A stretch of 43,145 bases of DNA from a virus. The notes under the pieces were generated by a model, which did not search any database, had not been told where the DNA came from, and saw only the letters and a list, made by a program, of their open reading frames with translations. The stretch is from IMG/VR virus record IMGVR_UViG_3300037852_000029, positions 1-43,145 of that record; one strand, given 5' to 3'. The first letter of the stretch is position 1. Each line of letters opens with the position of its first letter. Positions 28,464-37,353 of this stretch are shown one piece after another. The position numbers and the translations under genes are program-made.

Positions 28464-29191
28464 TGGCTTACGCATCTAAACTTGGCAGGGCACGGGTAAG
28501 CCCATCAAGCCCGAGTGCCGCAGGGCGCTGTGATCGGTGCGGTTTCATCGTCACGCGTAAGGATATGGTGTGGCAGTACGAATGGAGAGGCGCCGCTCTC
28601 CAGAACACATACATACTTGTGTGTAATCGGTGCCTTGACGTCCCGCAGGAAAATCGGAGAGCCATCGTGCTCCCAGCCGATCCGTTGCCGATCGTCCAGC
28701 CGCGTGTAGAGCCCTATCTCGCCGACGAAACCGATTACCGCGTCACCACAGCCAAGAGCCTGATAGACCCCACCACGGGCATTCCAGTGCCGCAGGGCCA
28801 GCAGCTCGTCACGACATCCGGCGCCAATCGTACCACGCAACCGATCGGGCGCCCCTCCGGCATATCACAGGCTGCAACTCAGCCGCTCTCGCAGGGCGTG
28901 CACTACGGCCCCACGCTCTCGATCCTGTCGCTCAGCAGCGATGGCTTCTATACCGTGGCGGCGACCTGTTCGGCCCCGCATAATCTCTCGACCAACAGCC
29001 AGGTATCGGTGCAGGGCGCGACGGACAATCTCGCCGATGGCACCTATTCGATAGTCGTGATCAGCCCGATGGTGTTCAGCTACACGACCGTCAACGTAAC
29101 AAAGCAGGGTGGATTGCTAGCCGGTGGAACTCGCGTCTGGACAATATCGGTCGGATTGCCTATAGGCTATACACAAATACCGCAGACCTGA
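28463..29191 (+). CDS. Virion protein with zinc finger and beta domain (242 aa)
   Basis: N-terminal CDRCGF ... CNRCLD Cys pairs (residues 23-56) form a zinc-ribbon-like module. A Pro/Thr-rich linker and a C-terminal beta domain (LSLSSDGFYTVAATCSAPHN, TNSQVSVQGATDNLADGTYS) follow. It is a known arrangement for tail-region proteins in short-tailed phages of alphaproteobacteria, of uncertain role (head completion or connector). Coupled to the adaptor by a TAATG junction. Confidence 0.6.
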   Translation: MAYASKLGRARVSPSSPSAAGRCDRCGFIVTRKDMVWQYEWRGAALQNTYILVCNRCLDVPQENRRAIVLPADPLPIVQPRVEPYLADETDYRVTTAKSLIDPTTGIPVPQGQQLVTTSGANRTTQPIGRPSGISQAATQPLSQGVHYGPTLSILSLSSDGFYTVAATCSAPHNLSTNSQVSVQGATDNLADGTYSIVVISPMVFSYTTVNVTKQGGLLAGGTRVWTISVGLPIGYTQIPQT

Positions 29192-29195
29192 AGAC

Positions 29196-29227
29196 AAAGC
29201 CTTAGAAGTCCTTTTGAGACGGCTTTT
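29196..29227 (+). terminator. Weak terminator-like stem-loop
   Basis: AAAGCC (29196-29201) can pair with GGCTTT (29221-29226), followed by TC, with a 19-base loop. It lies in the gap before a signal-peptide protein and could partly terminate transcription. The long loop makes it a modest candidate. Confidence 0.35.
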
Positions 29228-29241
29228 CACAGGGGAGGGTC

Positions 29242-29961
29242 ATGCGGCGCGTTATCCTAGCCTTGCTGATTTCGACGCCTGCTTTTGCGCAGTCGCCCTC
29301 TTCTGGCCTGTCGACGACAAACCCGTCCCCCGTAGCTACGTCTGGTAACATCGCACCGACCGGCGGCACTTTGGTCATGGGAAGCGATGGCACGAACGCT
29401 CGGCCGCTCTCTACCACTTCCACGGGTCAGTTGATCGTCAACACTGGGTCCGGTTCTACCGCTGATCAAATACAGGGCAACACCGCGTCTGGGACGACCG
29501 ATGTAGGCAATCCAGTCAAGGCTGGCGGGGTTTACAACTCGACACCTCCAACGTTCACGACTGGCCAGAGAGGGGATTTACAGGTCGATTTCAACGGCAA
29601 TCTACAAGTCGTCGTCAAGCCGGAAGCCAATATCTTCGTCCGTATCGCCTCGTCTGCGGCGACGGGCTCACCGACCAATGCCAAAGCTACGGCTGGCGGG
29701 GCGTTCGGCTGGTGGGGCATCAATACATCGGGTGCGAATGTCTACCTACAGATCTACAACAAGGCGTCGGCTCCGGTCATCGGCACGGACACGCCGGTTC
29801 TGACATATCCGATTGGGTCAAACTCTAACTTCAATCAGTCCATTCCCAATGGAGGGCTTTATCTCTCAGTAGGTGTCGGGTTCGCGTTCACGACTGATGT
29901 AGCGGGGACGACGGCGACGGCTGCGGGGGCCATTACCTCTTTTGGGTTCATCGCATCATGA
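29242..29961 (+). CDS. Beta-rich virion-region protein with N-terminal signal peptide (239 aa)
   Basis: MRRVILALLISTPAFAQS is a complete Sec signal peptide: two Arg, a nine-residue hydrophobic core, and an AFA cleavage motif. The mature part is Ser/Thr/Gly-rich and beta-structured (SSGLSTTNPSPVATSGNIAP, TGGTLVMGSDGTNARPL, and a C-terminal sheet ending AGAITSFGFIAS). It resembles tail fibre or capsid-decoration-like domains. A signal peptide is unexpected for a protein assembled in the cytoplasm. GGGGAGGG precedes the ATG at 29242. Confidence 0.65.
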   Translation: MRRVILALLISTPAFAQSPSSGLSTTNPSPVATSGNIAPTGGTLVMGSDGTNARPLSTTSTGQLIVNTGSGSTADQIQGNTASGTTDVGNPVKAGGVYNSTPPTFTTGQRGDLQVDFNGNLQVVVKPEANIFVRIASSAATGSPTNAKATAGGAFGWWGINTSGANVYLQIYNKASAPVIGTDTPVLTYPIGSNSNFNQSIPNGGLYLSVGVGFAFTTDVAGTTATAAGAITSFGFIAS

Positions 29962-30845
29962 CGGATTTTTACTCCTCGTGGGGACCGGCCAACGGAACCC
30001 TTGCTGCCGTCAACGACATGGTGGCCCTGTTATGTCCCGGGTCGACCAGCGCCTTCGTCAGCGTCAACGGGACATGGACGGGCGATATCCTGATCTACGG
30101 AACCACCGATCCAGGTGCATCGGTCAAGGGCACCCGCATTGCCTATAAAAGCGGCATAGGATCATCGGGCACGGCAACGATCACAGGTAACGGCGCGCTC
30201 GTCCAGAAAGAGTTTCCCGTTATCACCGGCGGACAGAGGCTTGTCGTACAGGCTCAGGCCAATTTCGTCGGGTCGGTGGCGATCTCCATTCTCGCGACGG
30301 TTTCCGCGTCTATCATTGGTATCTCTGGTCCGGTTCACACGGCCGAAGAGGAGGCAATCCGCAACGCCCATGGATTTAGTGCCAGCACGGGCATTCAGAC
30401 CGTCCCGGCGGGCATGTTCCTCAATCTGGCGATCAATAATCCCAGCAACAGCTCGCTCAACATGTTCATCCGGAGGAGATTTTTCTTTACCAATCGCAGC
30501 GGAGCGGATGCGCCGTTGCAGATTTCCCAACTGGAAAATCCGGTCACGACGGGAATGACCTTTGGCACTGGGTCCAACCTTCAGCTTGGGGCGCCCGCAT
30601 CGCCCAATCCGCTAAGCGTCTGCATGCTGGCTTTCAACGTCAGCGCGACACATATCGATACCTCGCCTCCCACCAGCAACCCGATCACGGCACTTTCTGC
30701 CGTGGGATCGCCATTCGTGATCGACACCGAACGCGAACTCAAGCCGGGCGCCACATTGGGCTATTACATCACCGGAACAGGGTCTGGGGCCAATGCGTCT
30801 AAGGTGGATTTCGTCATCAACTGGTTCGAGGAGTCCATCCCATGA
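29958..30845 (+). CDS. Beta-rich virion protein (295 aa)
   Basis: Starts with strand-rich sequence (FVSVNGTWTGDILIYGTTDP, GTATITGNGALVQKEFPVIT). A helical insert (TAEEEAIRNAHGFSAS) follows, then a domain with an aromatic-Arg cluster (NMFIRRRFFFTNRSGADAPL) and a final strand segment (VDFVINWFEESIP). It may be a tail fibre, decoration or receptor-binding component; no family recognised. ATGA overlap with the signal-peptide gene and the next gene. Confidence 0.6.
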   Translation: MTDFYSSWGPANGTLAAVNDMVALLCPGSTSAFVSVNGTWTGDILIYGTTDPGASVKGTRIAYKSGIGSSGTATITGNGALVQKEFPVITGGQRLVVQAQANFVGSVAISILATVSASIIGISGPVHTAEEEAIRNAHGFSASTGIQTVPAGMFLNLAINNPSNSSLNMFIRRRFFFTNRSGADAPLQISQLENPVTTGMTFGTGSNLQLGAPASPNPLSVCMLAFNVSATHIDTSPPTSNPITALSAVGSPFVIDTERELKPGATLGYYITGTGSGANASKVDFVINWFEESIP

Positions 30846-31234
30846 CCGATGGCATGCTGGGCATGGCCGGAGACAATCCGGTCGGTTGGCGGCAAATCAG
30901 GCTATGGGACAATGGGGACGGCGCGGCGGCCCTTCATGTCCGTTCTGCCGCGACAGTTGTTCGGACAGATGGCAACACCACACAGATCCCGGCATCTCAG
31001 CAACCTGTTCCGCTAGTTGCGGGTGACCCAAACAGGGGTCCGGTCACGATCGCCAATGCGGCTACTGGCAATCTCTATGCTCTGCTCGCCAAAGGCACAG
31101 TTTCGACGACGATGTACACGGTATCGATCCGACCGGGCGATTATTACGAAGTTCCGTTCCTGTTTACCGGACTGATCACGGGTGTCTGGGACGTCAATGC
31201 GACCGGCAATGCCAATGTGACGGTGCTCATCTGA
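30842..31234 (+). CDS. Beta-rich virion protein (130 aa)
   Basis: Contains WRQIRLWDNGDGAAALHVRS, a linker and a C-terminal sheet (GPVTIANAATGNLYALLAKG, MYTVSIRPGDYYEVPFLFTG, then ITGVWDVNATGNANVTVLI). It looks like a single beta-sandwich domain. Coupled to both neighbours. Likely a minor virion component; not identified. Confidence 0.55.
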   Translation: MTDGMLGMAGDNPVGWRQIRLWDNGDGAAALHVRSAATVVRTDGNTTQIPASQQPVPLVAGDPNRGPVTIANAATGNLYALLAKGTVSTTMYTVSIRPGDYYEVPFLFTGLITGVWDVNATGNANVTVLI

Positions 31235-31617
31235 TGCCACTGTTCAGCCGGTCTCGAATTGGCATCCCCAATCCTCTTACGCCGGCTGCGGCGACCGCCT
31301 ATCAGGCGACCAACTCGCGTCAACCGGCCGTCGTCACGGTCAATCTCACCTCTGCGGCAGCCCTGACATTAAGCGGAGGGTCAACCAACAGCGCGCAGAT
31401 TGTCATCGGGGCTACCAATGCCGTGGCGGCCGGAACCGGGACGGTGGTGGGATTATACAGCAATTCCAACACTGGATCGTTGTCGCTCGGCCTCAATATC
31501 AGCACCGTCCAAGCAGTGCCGGTCAGTTTCTCGCTGCCGGTCGGCTGGTTCTGGGCATGGCGGATCACCGCTGGCACGGTAACCGTGACAAGCGCGTTCG
31601 ATCAGGCGATAGGCTAG
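31234..31617 (+). CDS. Beta-rich virion protein (127 aa)
   Basis: Begins MPLFSRSRIGIPNPLTPAAA and then alternates short strands (QPAVVTVNLTSAAALTLSGG, NSAQIVIGATNAVA, TGTVVGLYSNSNTGSLSLGL) to a final WFWAWRITAGTVTVTSAFD. It resembles a small fibre-tip or decoration domain and has a sequence style close to the protein at 37354. Start overlaps the previous stop. No family recognised. Confidence 0.55.
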   Translation: MPLFSRSRIGIPNPLTPAAATAYQATNSRQPAVVTVNLTSAAALTLSGGSTNSAQIVIGATNAVAAGTGTVVGLYSNSNTGSLSLGLNISTVQAVPVSFSLPVGWFWAWRITAGTVTVTSAFDQAIG

Positions 31618-31658
31618 TCAACCACCTATCCGGTATTAATCCGGAATTGCCGCAATGC

Positions 31659-31674
31659 CCTTAGTCGGCTAAGG
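31659..31674 (+). promoter_or_regulatory. Hairpin that can hide a ribosome binding site
   Basis: CCTTAG (31659-31664) pairs perfectly with CTAAGG (31669-31674), four-base loop. AAGG of the right arm is the only SD-like sequence before the ATG at 31682, so the hairpin could repress translation of the fibre-type gene. The preceding gap also has a direct repeat of ATCCGG. Confidence 0.45.
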
Positions 31675-31681
31675 TGCGTTT

Positions 31682-32188
31682 ATGGCGAACACGTCGATCC
31701 CAAACCTTACTCCCGTCATTGCTCTCGCCGGCAATGAACTGATGGAAGTCGTGCAGGCGGGAACATCGGCTCGCTGCACAGTCAGTCAGGTCGCAGCGCT
31801 TGCCTCTGGTGGGCTCAATCCCTCGCTTGTTCTGGTAGCAACCGCGACTTCCACCATCGCAGCCGGCGCTTTCGTCAATCTCTACGCCTCTGGTGGGGGG
31901 CTACTCGCCCAGCCCGCTATCGCTACGGGGTTCTCGACTTTCGCCAACGCCTTTTCGCTGGTGGGAACCGGAAGCGGAAACACTGGCCTGTTCTACTGCG
32001 CTGGCCTCGATTTCGCGGTGACGGTGCCGAACGGTTCGGGTGGGTCAACGGTATGGCTCAGCGATACCGTGGCAGGCGGATATCTGACGAGCCCTCCCAC
32101 TACGCGCGGACATATCGTCCAGCCGCTTGGCGCCGCCTCTCCCGGCGCTGGCATCTTCTTTTCCCTGCAACCTCCGGTGCAACTGTGA
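31682..32188 (+). CDS. Virion fibre-type protein with phage tail N-terminal motif (168 aa)
   Basis: The N-terminus (IPNLTPVIALAGNELMEVVQ, AGTSARCTVSQVAALASG) matches a motif found at the start of many phage tailspike and fibre proteins, thought to fold against the tail. The rest is Gly/Ala/Thr-rich beta structure (GNTGLFYCAGLDFAVTVPNG, STVWLSDTVAGGYLTSPP). It is probably a fibre or tailspike anchor. It ends in a TGATG overlap with the tailspike gene, which lacks such an anchor. Confidence 0.65.
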   Translation: MANTSIPNLTPVIALAGNELMEVVQAGTSARCTVSQVAALASGGLNPSLVLVATATSTIAAGAFVNLYASGGGLLAQPAIATGFSTFANAFSLVGTGSGNTGLFYCAGLDFAVTVPNGSGGSTVWLSDTVAGGYLTSPPTTRGHIVQPLGAASPGAGIFFSLQPPVQL

Positions 32189-34488
32189 TGAAGCGTATCC
32201 TTGCTGCTCTGGCGTTGCTGTCCGCTCCGGCGATGGCGGCACAGAAATATCCTCTGGTCCTAAATTCTCTGGGGCAATATCAGCAGATCCAACCCGGCGA
32301 CGAATTGATCATCAACGCGGGCACGACAGGCGCTGCCCCGATCAATATCCCGATTGGTGTCGCTCCGACAACTCCAACCGATGGCGATATCTGGACGACC
32401 ACAGCGGGTCTCTACGCGCGCATCAATGGCGTGACGCAGGGTCCGTTTAGTAATACCACGGGTACGGTCACGAGCGTTGGATTGTCGCTGCCGTCGATAT
32501 TTACCGTGACCAATTCTCCTGTCACGCTATCGGGCACGCTTACAGGAACGCTGAACAGTCAGTCTGCCAATCTCTTTCTCGCCTCCCCGAATGGATCAAG
32601 CGGCGTTCCATCTTTTCGTGCTCCGCTCATCGCGGATATATCCAATCTTGGGACCGGTGTTGGGACGGCGCTTGGGGCGGCAGTAAGCGGTTCCGGATCG
32701 ATCGCGCTCACGACATCTCCCGTATTCACAACCCCAAACATAGGCACACCGAGCACCGCAGTTCTGACCAATGCAACGGGTCTTCCTCTCACCACTGGGG
32801 TGACAGGAATTCTTCCGATCGCGAATGGCGGTACTGGATCGGCAACAACGACAGCTAATGCTGCATTTATCGGTCCAAACGGATCTAGCGGCGCCCCATC
32901 ATTCCGAGTTCTGGCCGGCGCTGACATTCCTGCGATCAATGTCGCGGCATCTGGCAATGGCGGTATCAATGGCCTAGTCCCGATCGCCAATGGCGGCACC
33001 AACGCCAGCACAGCGACGGCGGCTACCTCCAACCTCCAATATCTGCAAGGCGCAACCGGCAGCATTGCGCGTAGCATCACCAACAAATTCCAGGATACCT
33101 ATTCAGCGCTCGATTTCTCTGGTGTTGACGCAACCGGCGCCAGTGATAGCACGACCGGTATCAATTCTGCGATCACAGCGGTTTGCGCAACGGGTGGAAC
33201 CCTGTTCTTTCCGCACGGAACCTACAAGATCACCTCTAACATAACGGTTTCCTGTTCGAATATCGTCATCAAGGGCGATGGCATCGGCAATACCATCATC
33301 AGCCTCGCTTCCGCCACGAGTGGCGCCTTCACTTTCACCGGATCGAACAATCAGGCGATCACCGGACTGACAATCAATAACGGCGTCACCCAGACGGCCG
33401 GGACCTATATCAGCATATCCACCACCAACACCTTTATCGCGCGAGACATTGGCCTGAACGGCGCATTCCACGGCATCGACACCGTCACCGGCTCCATTCA
33501 ATATCTGACCAATCTGCACATAACGAACACCGTCGCCACCACAGGCGTTGGTATCTACTCACAGGGTCAATCCGCAGACGTTTTCATCACCAATGTCGTG
33601 ATGGATGCGCCTAACGGATCGCAGCCTATGGCATGCCTTAGGATCAACAACACGGGAGCGATGTGGGTATCCTCATCGGACTTTTTACATTGTACCAATT
33701 CGCTCCTAATCGATCCTCAGACCAACACAGATTTTGCGAATTGGATATTCCTTCAGAATCTGACGTTTGACACGAACGGAGCATCTGGGATCAAGATCGC
33801 TCCCGCTAATGCCAGTGCCTATGTGACCGGCGTATTTTTTGATAATGTCTGGTCGGCTACCAATCAGGTAAATGGCGCTTTGATCGATGGCGTTGGTGCC
33901 GTCACCAACATCAATTTCAACTTCTGTCATATCCTGAATAACTTTCAGGAAGGCATCAAAATCACGAATGCGGGGACACGCTCGGATATCAATGTTCTGA
34001 ACTGCCAGATTTCCGGTAATTCTCTCGGTTCGAGTGGAACATATGGCGCTATCAACATTGCCGCCAATATCTCCCATTTCAACATCAGCAACAATCGTAT
34101 CGGTCAGGTCGGCAATTTCGCCAACACGCAGAATCAGCCTATCAATCTCGCGGCAGGAACCAGCAATAACTACATCATCGCTAATAACGATGTTACCCTC
34201 AATAATAACGGACTTGTTGATGGAGGTACTGGGACGACCAAGAATGTTTCAGGTAATATCGGTTATAATCCTATTGGCGTAACCTCGGCGACGGTTACAG
34301 CCTCTCCATATACATTCACCAACAACACGGGATCGGCAGTCAGCATATTCGTCTCAGGAGGAACCGTATCCACCATAAACATCAACGGACTTAACGTGGG
34401 TGCGAGCGGATATTTCGTTATTCCGCAGAGCCGATCAGCGGTTATTACCTATTCGTCAGCGCCGACCGTGCAATATTGGGGTTTCTGA
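32188..34488 (+). CDS. Tailspike with right-handed beta-helix and signal peptide (766 aa)
   Basis: It opens with a signal peptide (MKRILAALALLSAPAMAAQ). Next come residues 20-300 with collar-like repeats typical of phage fibres (TSPVFTTPNIGTPSTAVLTN, PLTTGVTGILPIANGGTG, PNGSSGVPSFR and PNGSSGAPSFR). A parallel beta-helix (about 300-690) follows, entered through FSGVDATGASDSTTGINSAI, the pectate-lyase-3 signature, and containing many Asn-rich turns. A small C-terminal beta domain closes it. Beta-helix tailspikes bind and often cleave capsular or lipopolysaccharide polymers. No catalytic residues can be assigned by eye. The ATG at 32188 overlaps the previous stop (TGATG). Confidence 0.8.
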   Translation: MKRILAALALLSAPAMAAQKYPLVLNSLGQYQQIQPGDELIINAGTTGAAPINIPIGVAPTTPTDGDIWTTTAGLYARINGVTQGPFSNTTGTVTSVGLSLPSIFTVTNSPVTLSGTLTGTLNSQSANLFLASPNGSSGVPSFRAPLIADISNLGTGVGTALGAAVSGSGSIALTTSPVFTTPNIGTPSTAVLTNATGLPLTTGVTGILPIANGGTGSATTTANAAFIGPNGSSGAPSFRVLAGADIPAINVAASGNGGINGLVPIANGGTNASTATAATSNLQYLQGATGSIARSITNKFQDTYSALDFSGVDATGASDSTTGINSAITAVCATGGTLFFPHGTYKITSNITVSCSNIVIKGDGIGNTIISLASATSGAFTFTGSNNQAITGLTINNGVTQTAGTYISISTTNTFIARDIGLNGAFHGIDTVTGSIQYLTNLHITNTVATTGVGIYSQGQSADVFITNVVMDAPNGSQPMACLRINNTGAMWVSSSDFLHCTNSLLIDPQTNTDFANWIFLQNLTFDTNGASGIKIAPANASAYVTGVFFDNVWSATNQVNGALIDGVGAVTNINFNFCHILNNFQEGIKITNAGTRSDINVLNCQISGNSLGSSGTYGAINIAANISHFNISNNRIGQVGNFANTQNQPINLAAGTSNNYIIANNDVTLNNNGLVDGGTGTTKNVSGNIGYNPIGVTSATVTASPYTFTNNTGSAVSIFVSGGTVSTININGLNVGASGYFVIPQSRSAVITYSSAPTVQYWGF

Positions 34489-35243
34489 TGACCACACCCA
34501 TCCCCCTCACCTATAACGGATACGTCTCCCAGATCGCCAATCTCGCGGTCATGACGACGCAGACCGTGAATGGTGTGGTGTCGGGCGTGGACGCATCGTT
34601 CAACACGGCGCTGCTGTCAGCGCTGAACTATGCCGAGCTTCGCATTCAGCGCGACCTCGATCTCCTCCCCTCGCTCACCAGCAACAACTACAACATCACC
34701 GCTGGCAGCAATCAGGTATCTATCCCGGTCGGCGATTTCGTCACGATCCAGACGCTGAGCATCTCGGGCAATCCGCTGTCTCCGGTCAGCAAGGAATTCA
34801 TCCAGAACGTCTATGGCACATCAGGCATCACCGGACAGCCGGCCTATTTCGCCATGATCGGCGGGGATAATGCGGGGGGCAGCACATCGAACAATATCCT
34901 GTTCGGTCCCTATGCCGATGCGAACTATGCGATATCGGCGTTCGGGACGGTGCGTCTGCCCTCGCTGAACACCTATGCCAATCAGGCACAGGCTGGGACG
35001 GCTACGACGTTCATCAGCCAATTCCTGCCGGACCTTCTCACGCAAGCGTCGCTCATTGTCATCGCCCAATACCAGCGGAACTTCGGAGCCGCAGTTGGCT
35101 CAGATCCGGATATGCCCGGCGCGTATGAGGCTGTTTACCAAGGCCTTCTGAGAGGCGCTGGGGTTGAGGAAGCGAGGAAAAAATTCTCGGCAGGTGCATG
35201 GTCGTCCATGGGCCAAACTCCTGTTGCGACTCCGGGTCGGTAA
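34488..35243 (+). CDS. Tail adaptor-like structural protein (251 aa)
   Basis: Helical N-terminus (YVSQIANLAVMTTQTVNGVV, LLSALNYAELRIQRDLDLLP), then NYNITAGSNQVSIPVGDFVT, a beta region (YADANYAISAFGTVRLPSLN) and a helical C-terminus (LPDLLTQASLIVIAQYQRNF, YEAVYQGLLRGAGVEEARKK). This layout repeats that of the adaptor at 27771, so the tail has two adaptor-like proteins on either side of the fibre genes. Shares a base with the tailspike stop. Assignment is by pattern. Confidence 0.65.
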   Translation: MTTPIPLTYNGYVSQIANLAVMTTQTVNGVVSGVDASFNTALLSALNYAELRIQRDLDLLPSLTSNNYNITAGSNQVSIPVGDFVTIQTLSISGNPLSPVSKEFIQNVYGTSGITGQPAYFAMIGGDNAGGSTSNNILFGPYADANYAISAFGTVRLPSLNTYANQAQAGTATTFISQFLPDLLTQASLIVIAQYQRNFGAAVGSDPDMPGAYEAVYQGLLRGAGVEEARKKFSAGAWSSMGQTPVATPGR

Positions 35244-37337
35244 ATGCCGCACGCCACGATTAAATTGCGCCCGGGAGTGGACGTCGTAGAGACGCAAACT
35301 TTGAACGAAGCTGGCATAAGCGTCTCGAACCTGATGCGCTTCTTCTATGATCGCACATCAGGCGCTCTCTCGCAGAAATTGGGTGGCTGGTCACGCTATG
35401 TTCAGCAAAAGACCGCTGCTATCACCCGCGCACTCTGGGCATGGGAAGACACTAATGGCGTCTCCCATCTGTCCTATGGTACACAGACGATCTCTGGTAG
35501 GGCGACGTTAGGCGTCATCACCAACGGCAACACACAGGACATTACCCCACGTACGACGACCAACGCCGCTGCGACGATCACGGTTTCGTCGACGGCTGGC
35601 AGTAGTTACGTCACGATCACCGATACCACGGTGACGGGCATCACCAACTACGATAGCGTCTATATCGCCACTCCGATTGCGATTGGTGGCTTGGTCCTGT
35701 TCGGTTTCTACCCGACCGATCCTAACGGCTTTATCGCACCGAGCAGTTACACGGTCCAGGCTATCGATGTACTCGGAAATCCGGTGCTCGCGACCTCCAC
35801 GTCCAGTTCGGGTGTCACGGCCAAGATCACGGTGGTGTCTGGGTCTCCAGTCGTCACCATAACGCTTCCTGCTCATGGAAAGACGTTAGGCAGCACCTTT
35901 ACCGTTCTCGTCTCCACCACGGTTGGAGGGACAACCTTCTATGGCGATTATGTCGTTCAAACCGTGGTTGATGCCAACAACTTCACCATCAACGCTCCAA
36001 CAACGCCTAGCGCTTCGACCAATGCATTTATCAATGGCGGCAATGCTTATTACATCTACTCTTTCGGTGTCGGCTCCATTCCTTCCGGGACCGGATACGG
36101 CATTGGGGGATACGGCCTGGGGGGATATGGAAGCGGGACAGCCATCATTCCGGCCACTGGCTCCCCAATATCTGCCAGCGATTGGGTGCTTGGGAACTGG
36201 GGACAAATCCTGCTCTCCTGCCCGATCAACGCTTCGGCTATCCCCTATCAACCGATCTACCAGTGGGACCCGCTCTCCGGTTCTCCCACGGCAACGGTGA
36301 TTCCCCAAGCGCCGCCGGTCAACGATGGGTTCTTTGTCGCGATGCCCCAGCGTCAGATCATCGCATGGGGCTCGAGTTTCGACGGCATTCAAGATCCTCT
36401 CTTGGTGCGCTGGTGCGACATTGGAAACTTCACGGTGTGGGCGGGACAGGTCACCAATCAGGCGGGTTCCTATCGAATCCCTAGAGGATCAAAGATCGTC
36501 GGCGGCATACAGGGGCCGCAACAGGGCTTGCTCTGGACCGATCTAGGCGTATGGGCAATGCAGTATCAGAGCCTGCCGTTCGTCTATGGCTTCAACGAGC
36601 TGGGTTCCGGTTGTGGATTGATCGCCCGCAAGGCAGCCGGGACACTCGGGGGTGTGGTCTATTGGATGGGGCCATCGCAGTTCTATGCGCTGGCGGGGGA
36701 AGGGGTGCAGCCGGTTCCCTGTCCGGTATGGGATGTGGCTTTTCAAAACCTCGACCAGAACAACCTTCAGAAGATCCGGGTAGCGGTCAATTCGCGCTTT
36801 GGCGAGATAGCCTGGTATTTCCCCTCCCTCCAAGGAGGTGGAGAGGTCGACAGCTACGTCAAGTTCAATCCCGCGCTCAACGCATGGGATTACGGCAAAC
36901 TCGGCCGCAGTGCGTGGGTGGATCAATCGGTTCTCGGTCCTCCGATAGGAGCCGATCCGGTATCTCTGTATCTCTACCAGCACGAAACCTCGCCCGATGC
37001 CGATGGGCAGCCTCTCCTCGCGTCCATCCAGAGCGGATATTTCGCGATCGGTGACGGCGATAACATGACCTACGTGGATCAGGTCTTCCCCGATATGAAA
37101 TGGGGCTATTTCGCCGGAAACTCAAACGCGACGGTCAACATCACTTTCTATGTCGCGGATTATCCGGGACAGACACCGAAGGTATTCGGGCCTTATGCGG
37201 TGACACAACAGACAACGCTCATATCTCCGCGCTTTAGAGGCCGGTTGGTTTCGATCGCCGTTTCGAGCAATGATATCGGTACTTTTTGGCGGCTAGGGGC
37301 GATAAGGTACAGATATTCGCCAGACGGCAGATTTTGA
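35244..37337 (+). CDS. Tail hub/packaged-DNA stabilisation protein, P22 gp10-like (697 aa)
   Basis: Large beta-propeller-like protein: WSRYVQQKTAAITRALWAWE, YQPIYQWDPLSGSPTATVIP and the conserved RIPRGSKIVGGIQGPQQGLL, WTDLGVWAMQYQSLPFVYGF, NELGSGCGLIARKAAGTLGG, VVYWMGPSQFYALAGEG. This stretch occurs in podovirus tail-hub proteins related to P22 gp10 and T7 gp12 that close the tail and stop DNA leakage. A Gly/Tyr-rich loop (IGGYGLGGYGSG) lies around residue 290. The gene starts directly after the previous stop. Confidence 0.75.
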   Translation: MPHATIKLRPGVDVVETQTLNEAGISVSNLMRFFYDRTSGALSQKLGGWSRYVQQKTAAITRALWAWEDTNGVSHLSYGTQTISGRATLGVITNGNTQDITPRTTTNAAATITVSSTAGSSYVTITDTTVTGITNYDSVYIATPIAIGGLVLFGFYPTDPNGFIAPSSYTVQAIDVLGNPVLATSTSSSGVTAKITVVSGSPVVTITLPAHGKTLGSTFTVLVSTTVGGTTFYGDYVVQTVVDANNFTINAPTTPSASTNAFINGGNAYYIYSFGVGSIPSGTGYGIGGYGLGGYGSGTAIIPATGSPISASDWVLGNWGQILLSCPINASAIPYQPIYQWDPLSGSPTATVIPQAPPVNDGFFVAMPQRQIIAWGSSFDGIQDPLLVRWCDIGNFTVWAGQVTNQAGSYRIPRGSKIVGGIQGPQQGLLWTDLGVWAMQYQSLPFVYGFNELGSGCGLIARKAAGTLGGVVYWMGPSQFYALAGEGVQPVPCPVWDVAFQNLDQNNLQKIRVAVNSRFGEIAWYFPSLQGGGEVDSYVKFNPALNAWDYGKLGRSAWVDQSVLGPPIGADPVSLYLYQHETSPDADGQPLLASIQSGYFAIGDGDNMTYVDQVFPDMKWGYFAGNSNATVNITFYVADYPGQTPKVFGPYAVTQQTTLISPRFRGRLVSIAVSSNDIGTFWRLGAIRYRYSPDGRF

Positions 37338-37353
37338 TAGGAAAATCAATAGG

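Noticed and set aside
29958-30845. Capsid decoration or capsid protein
   Set aside because: It is beta-rich but lies behind the adaptor among fibre-type genes, and no capsid signature is seen; kept as an unidentified virion protein.
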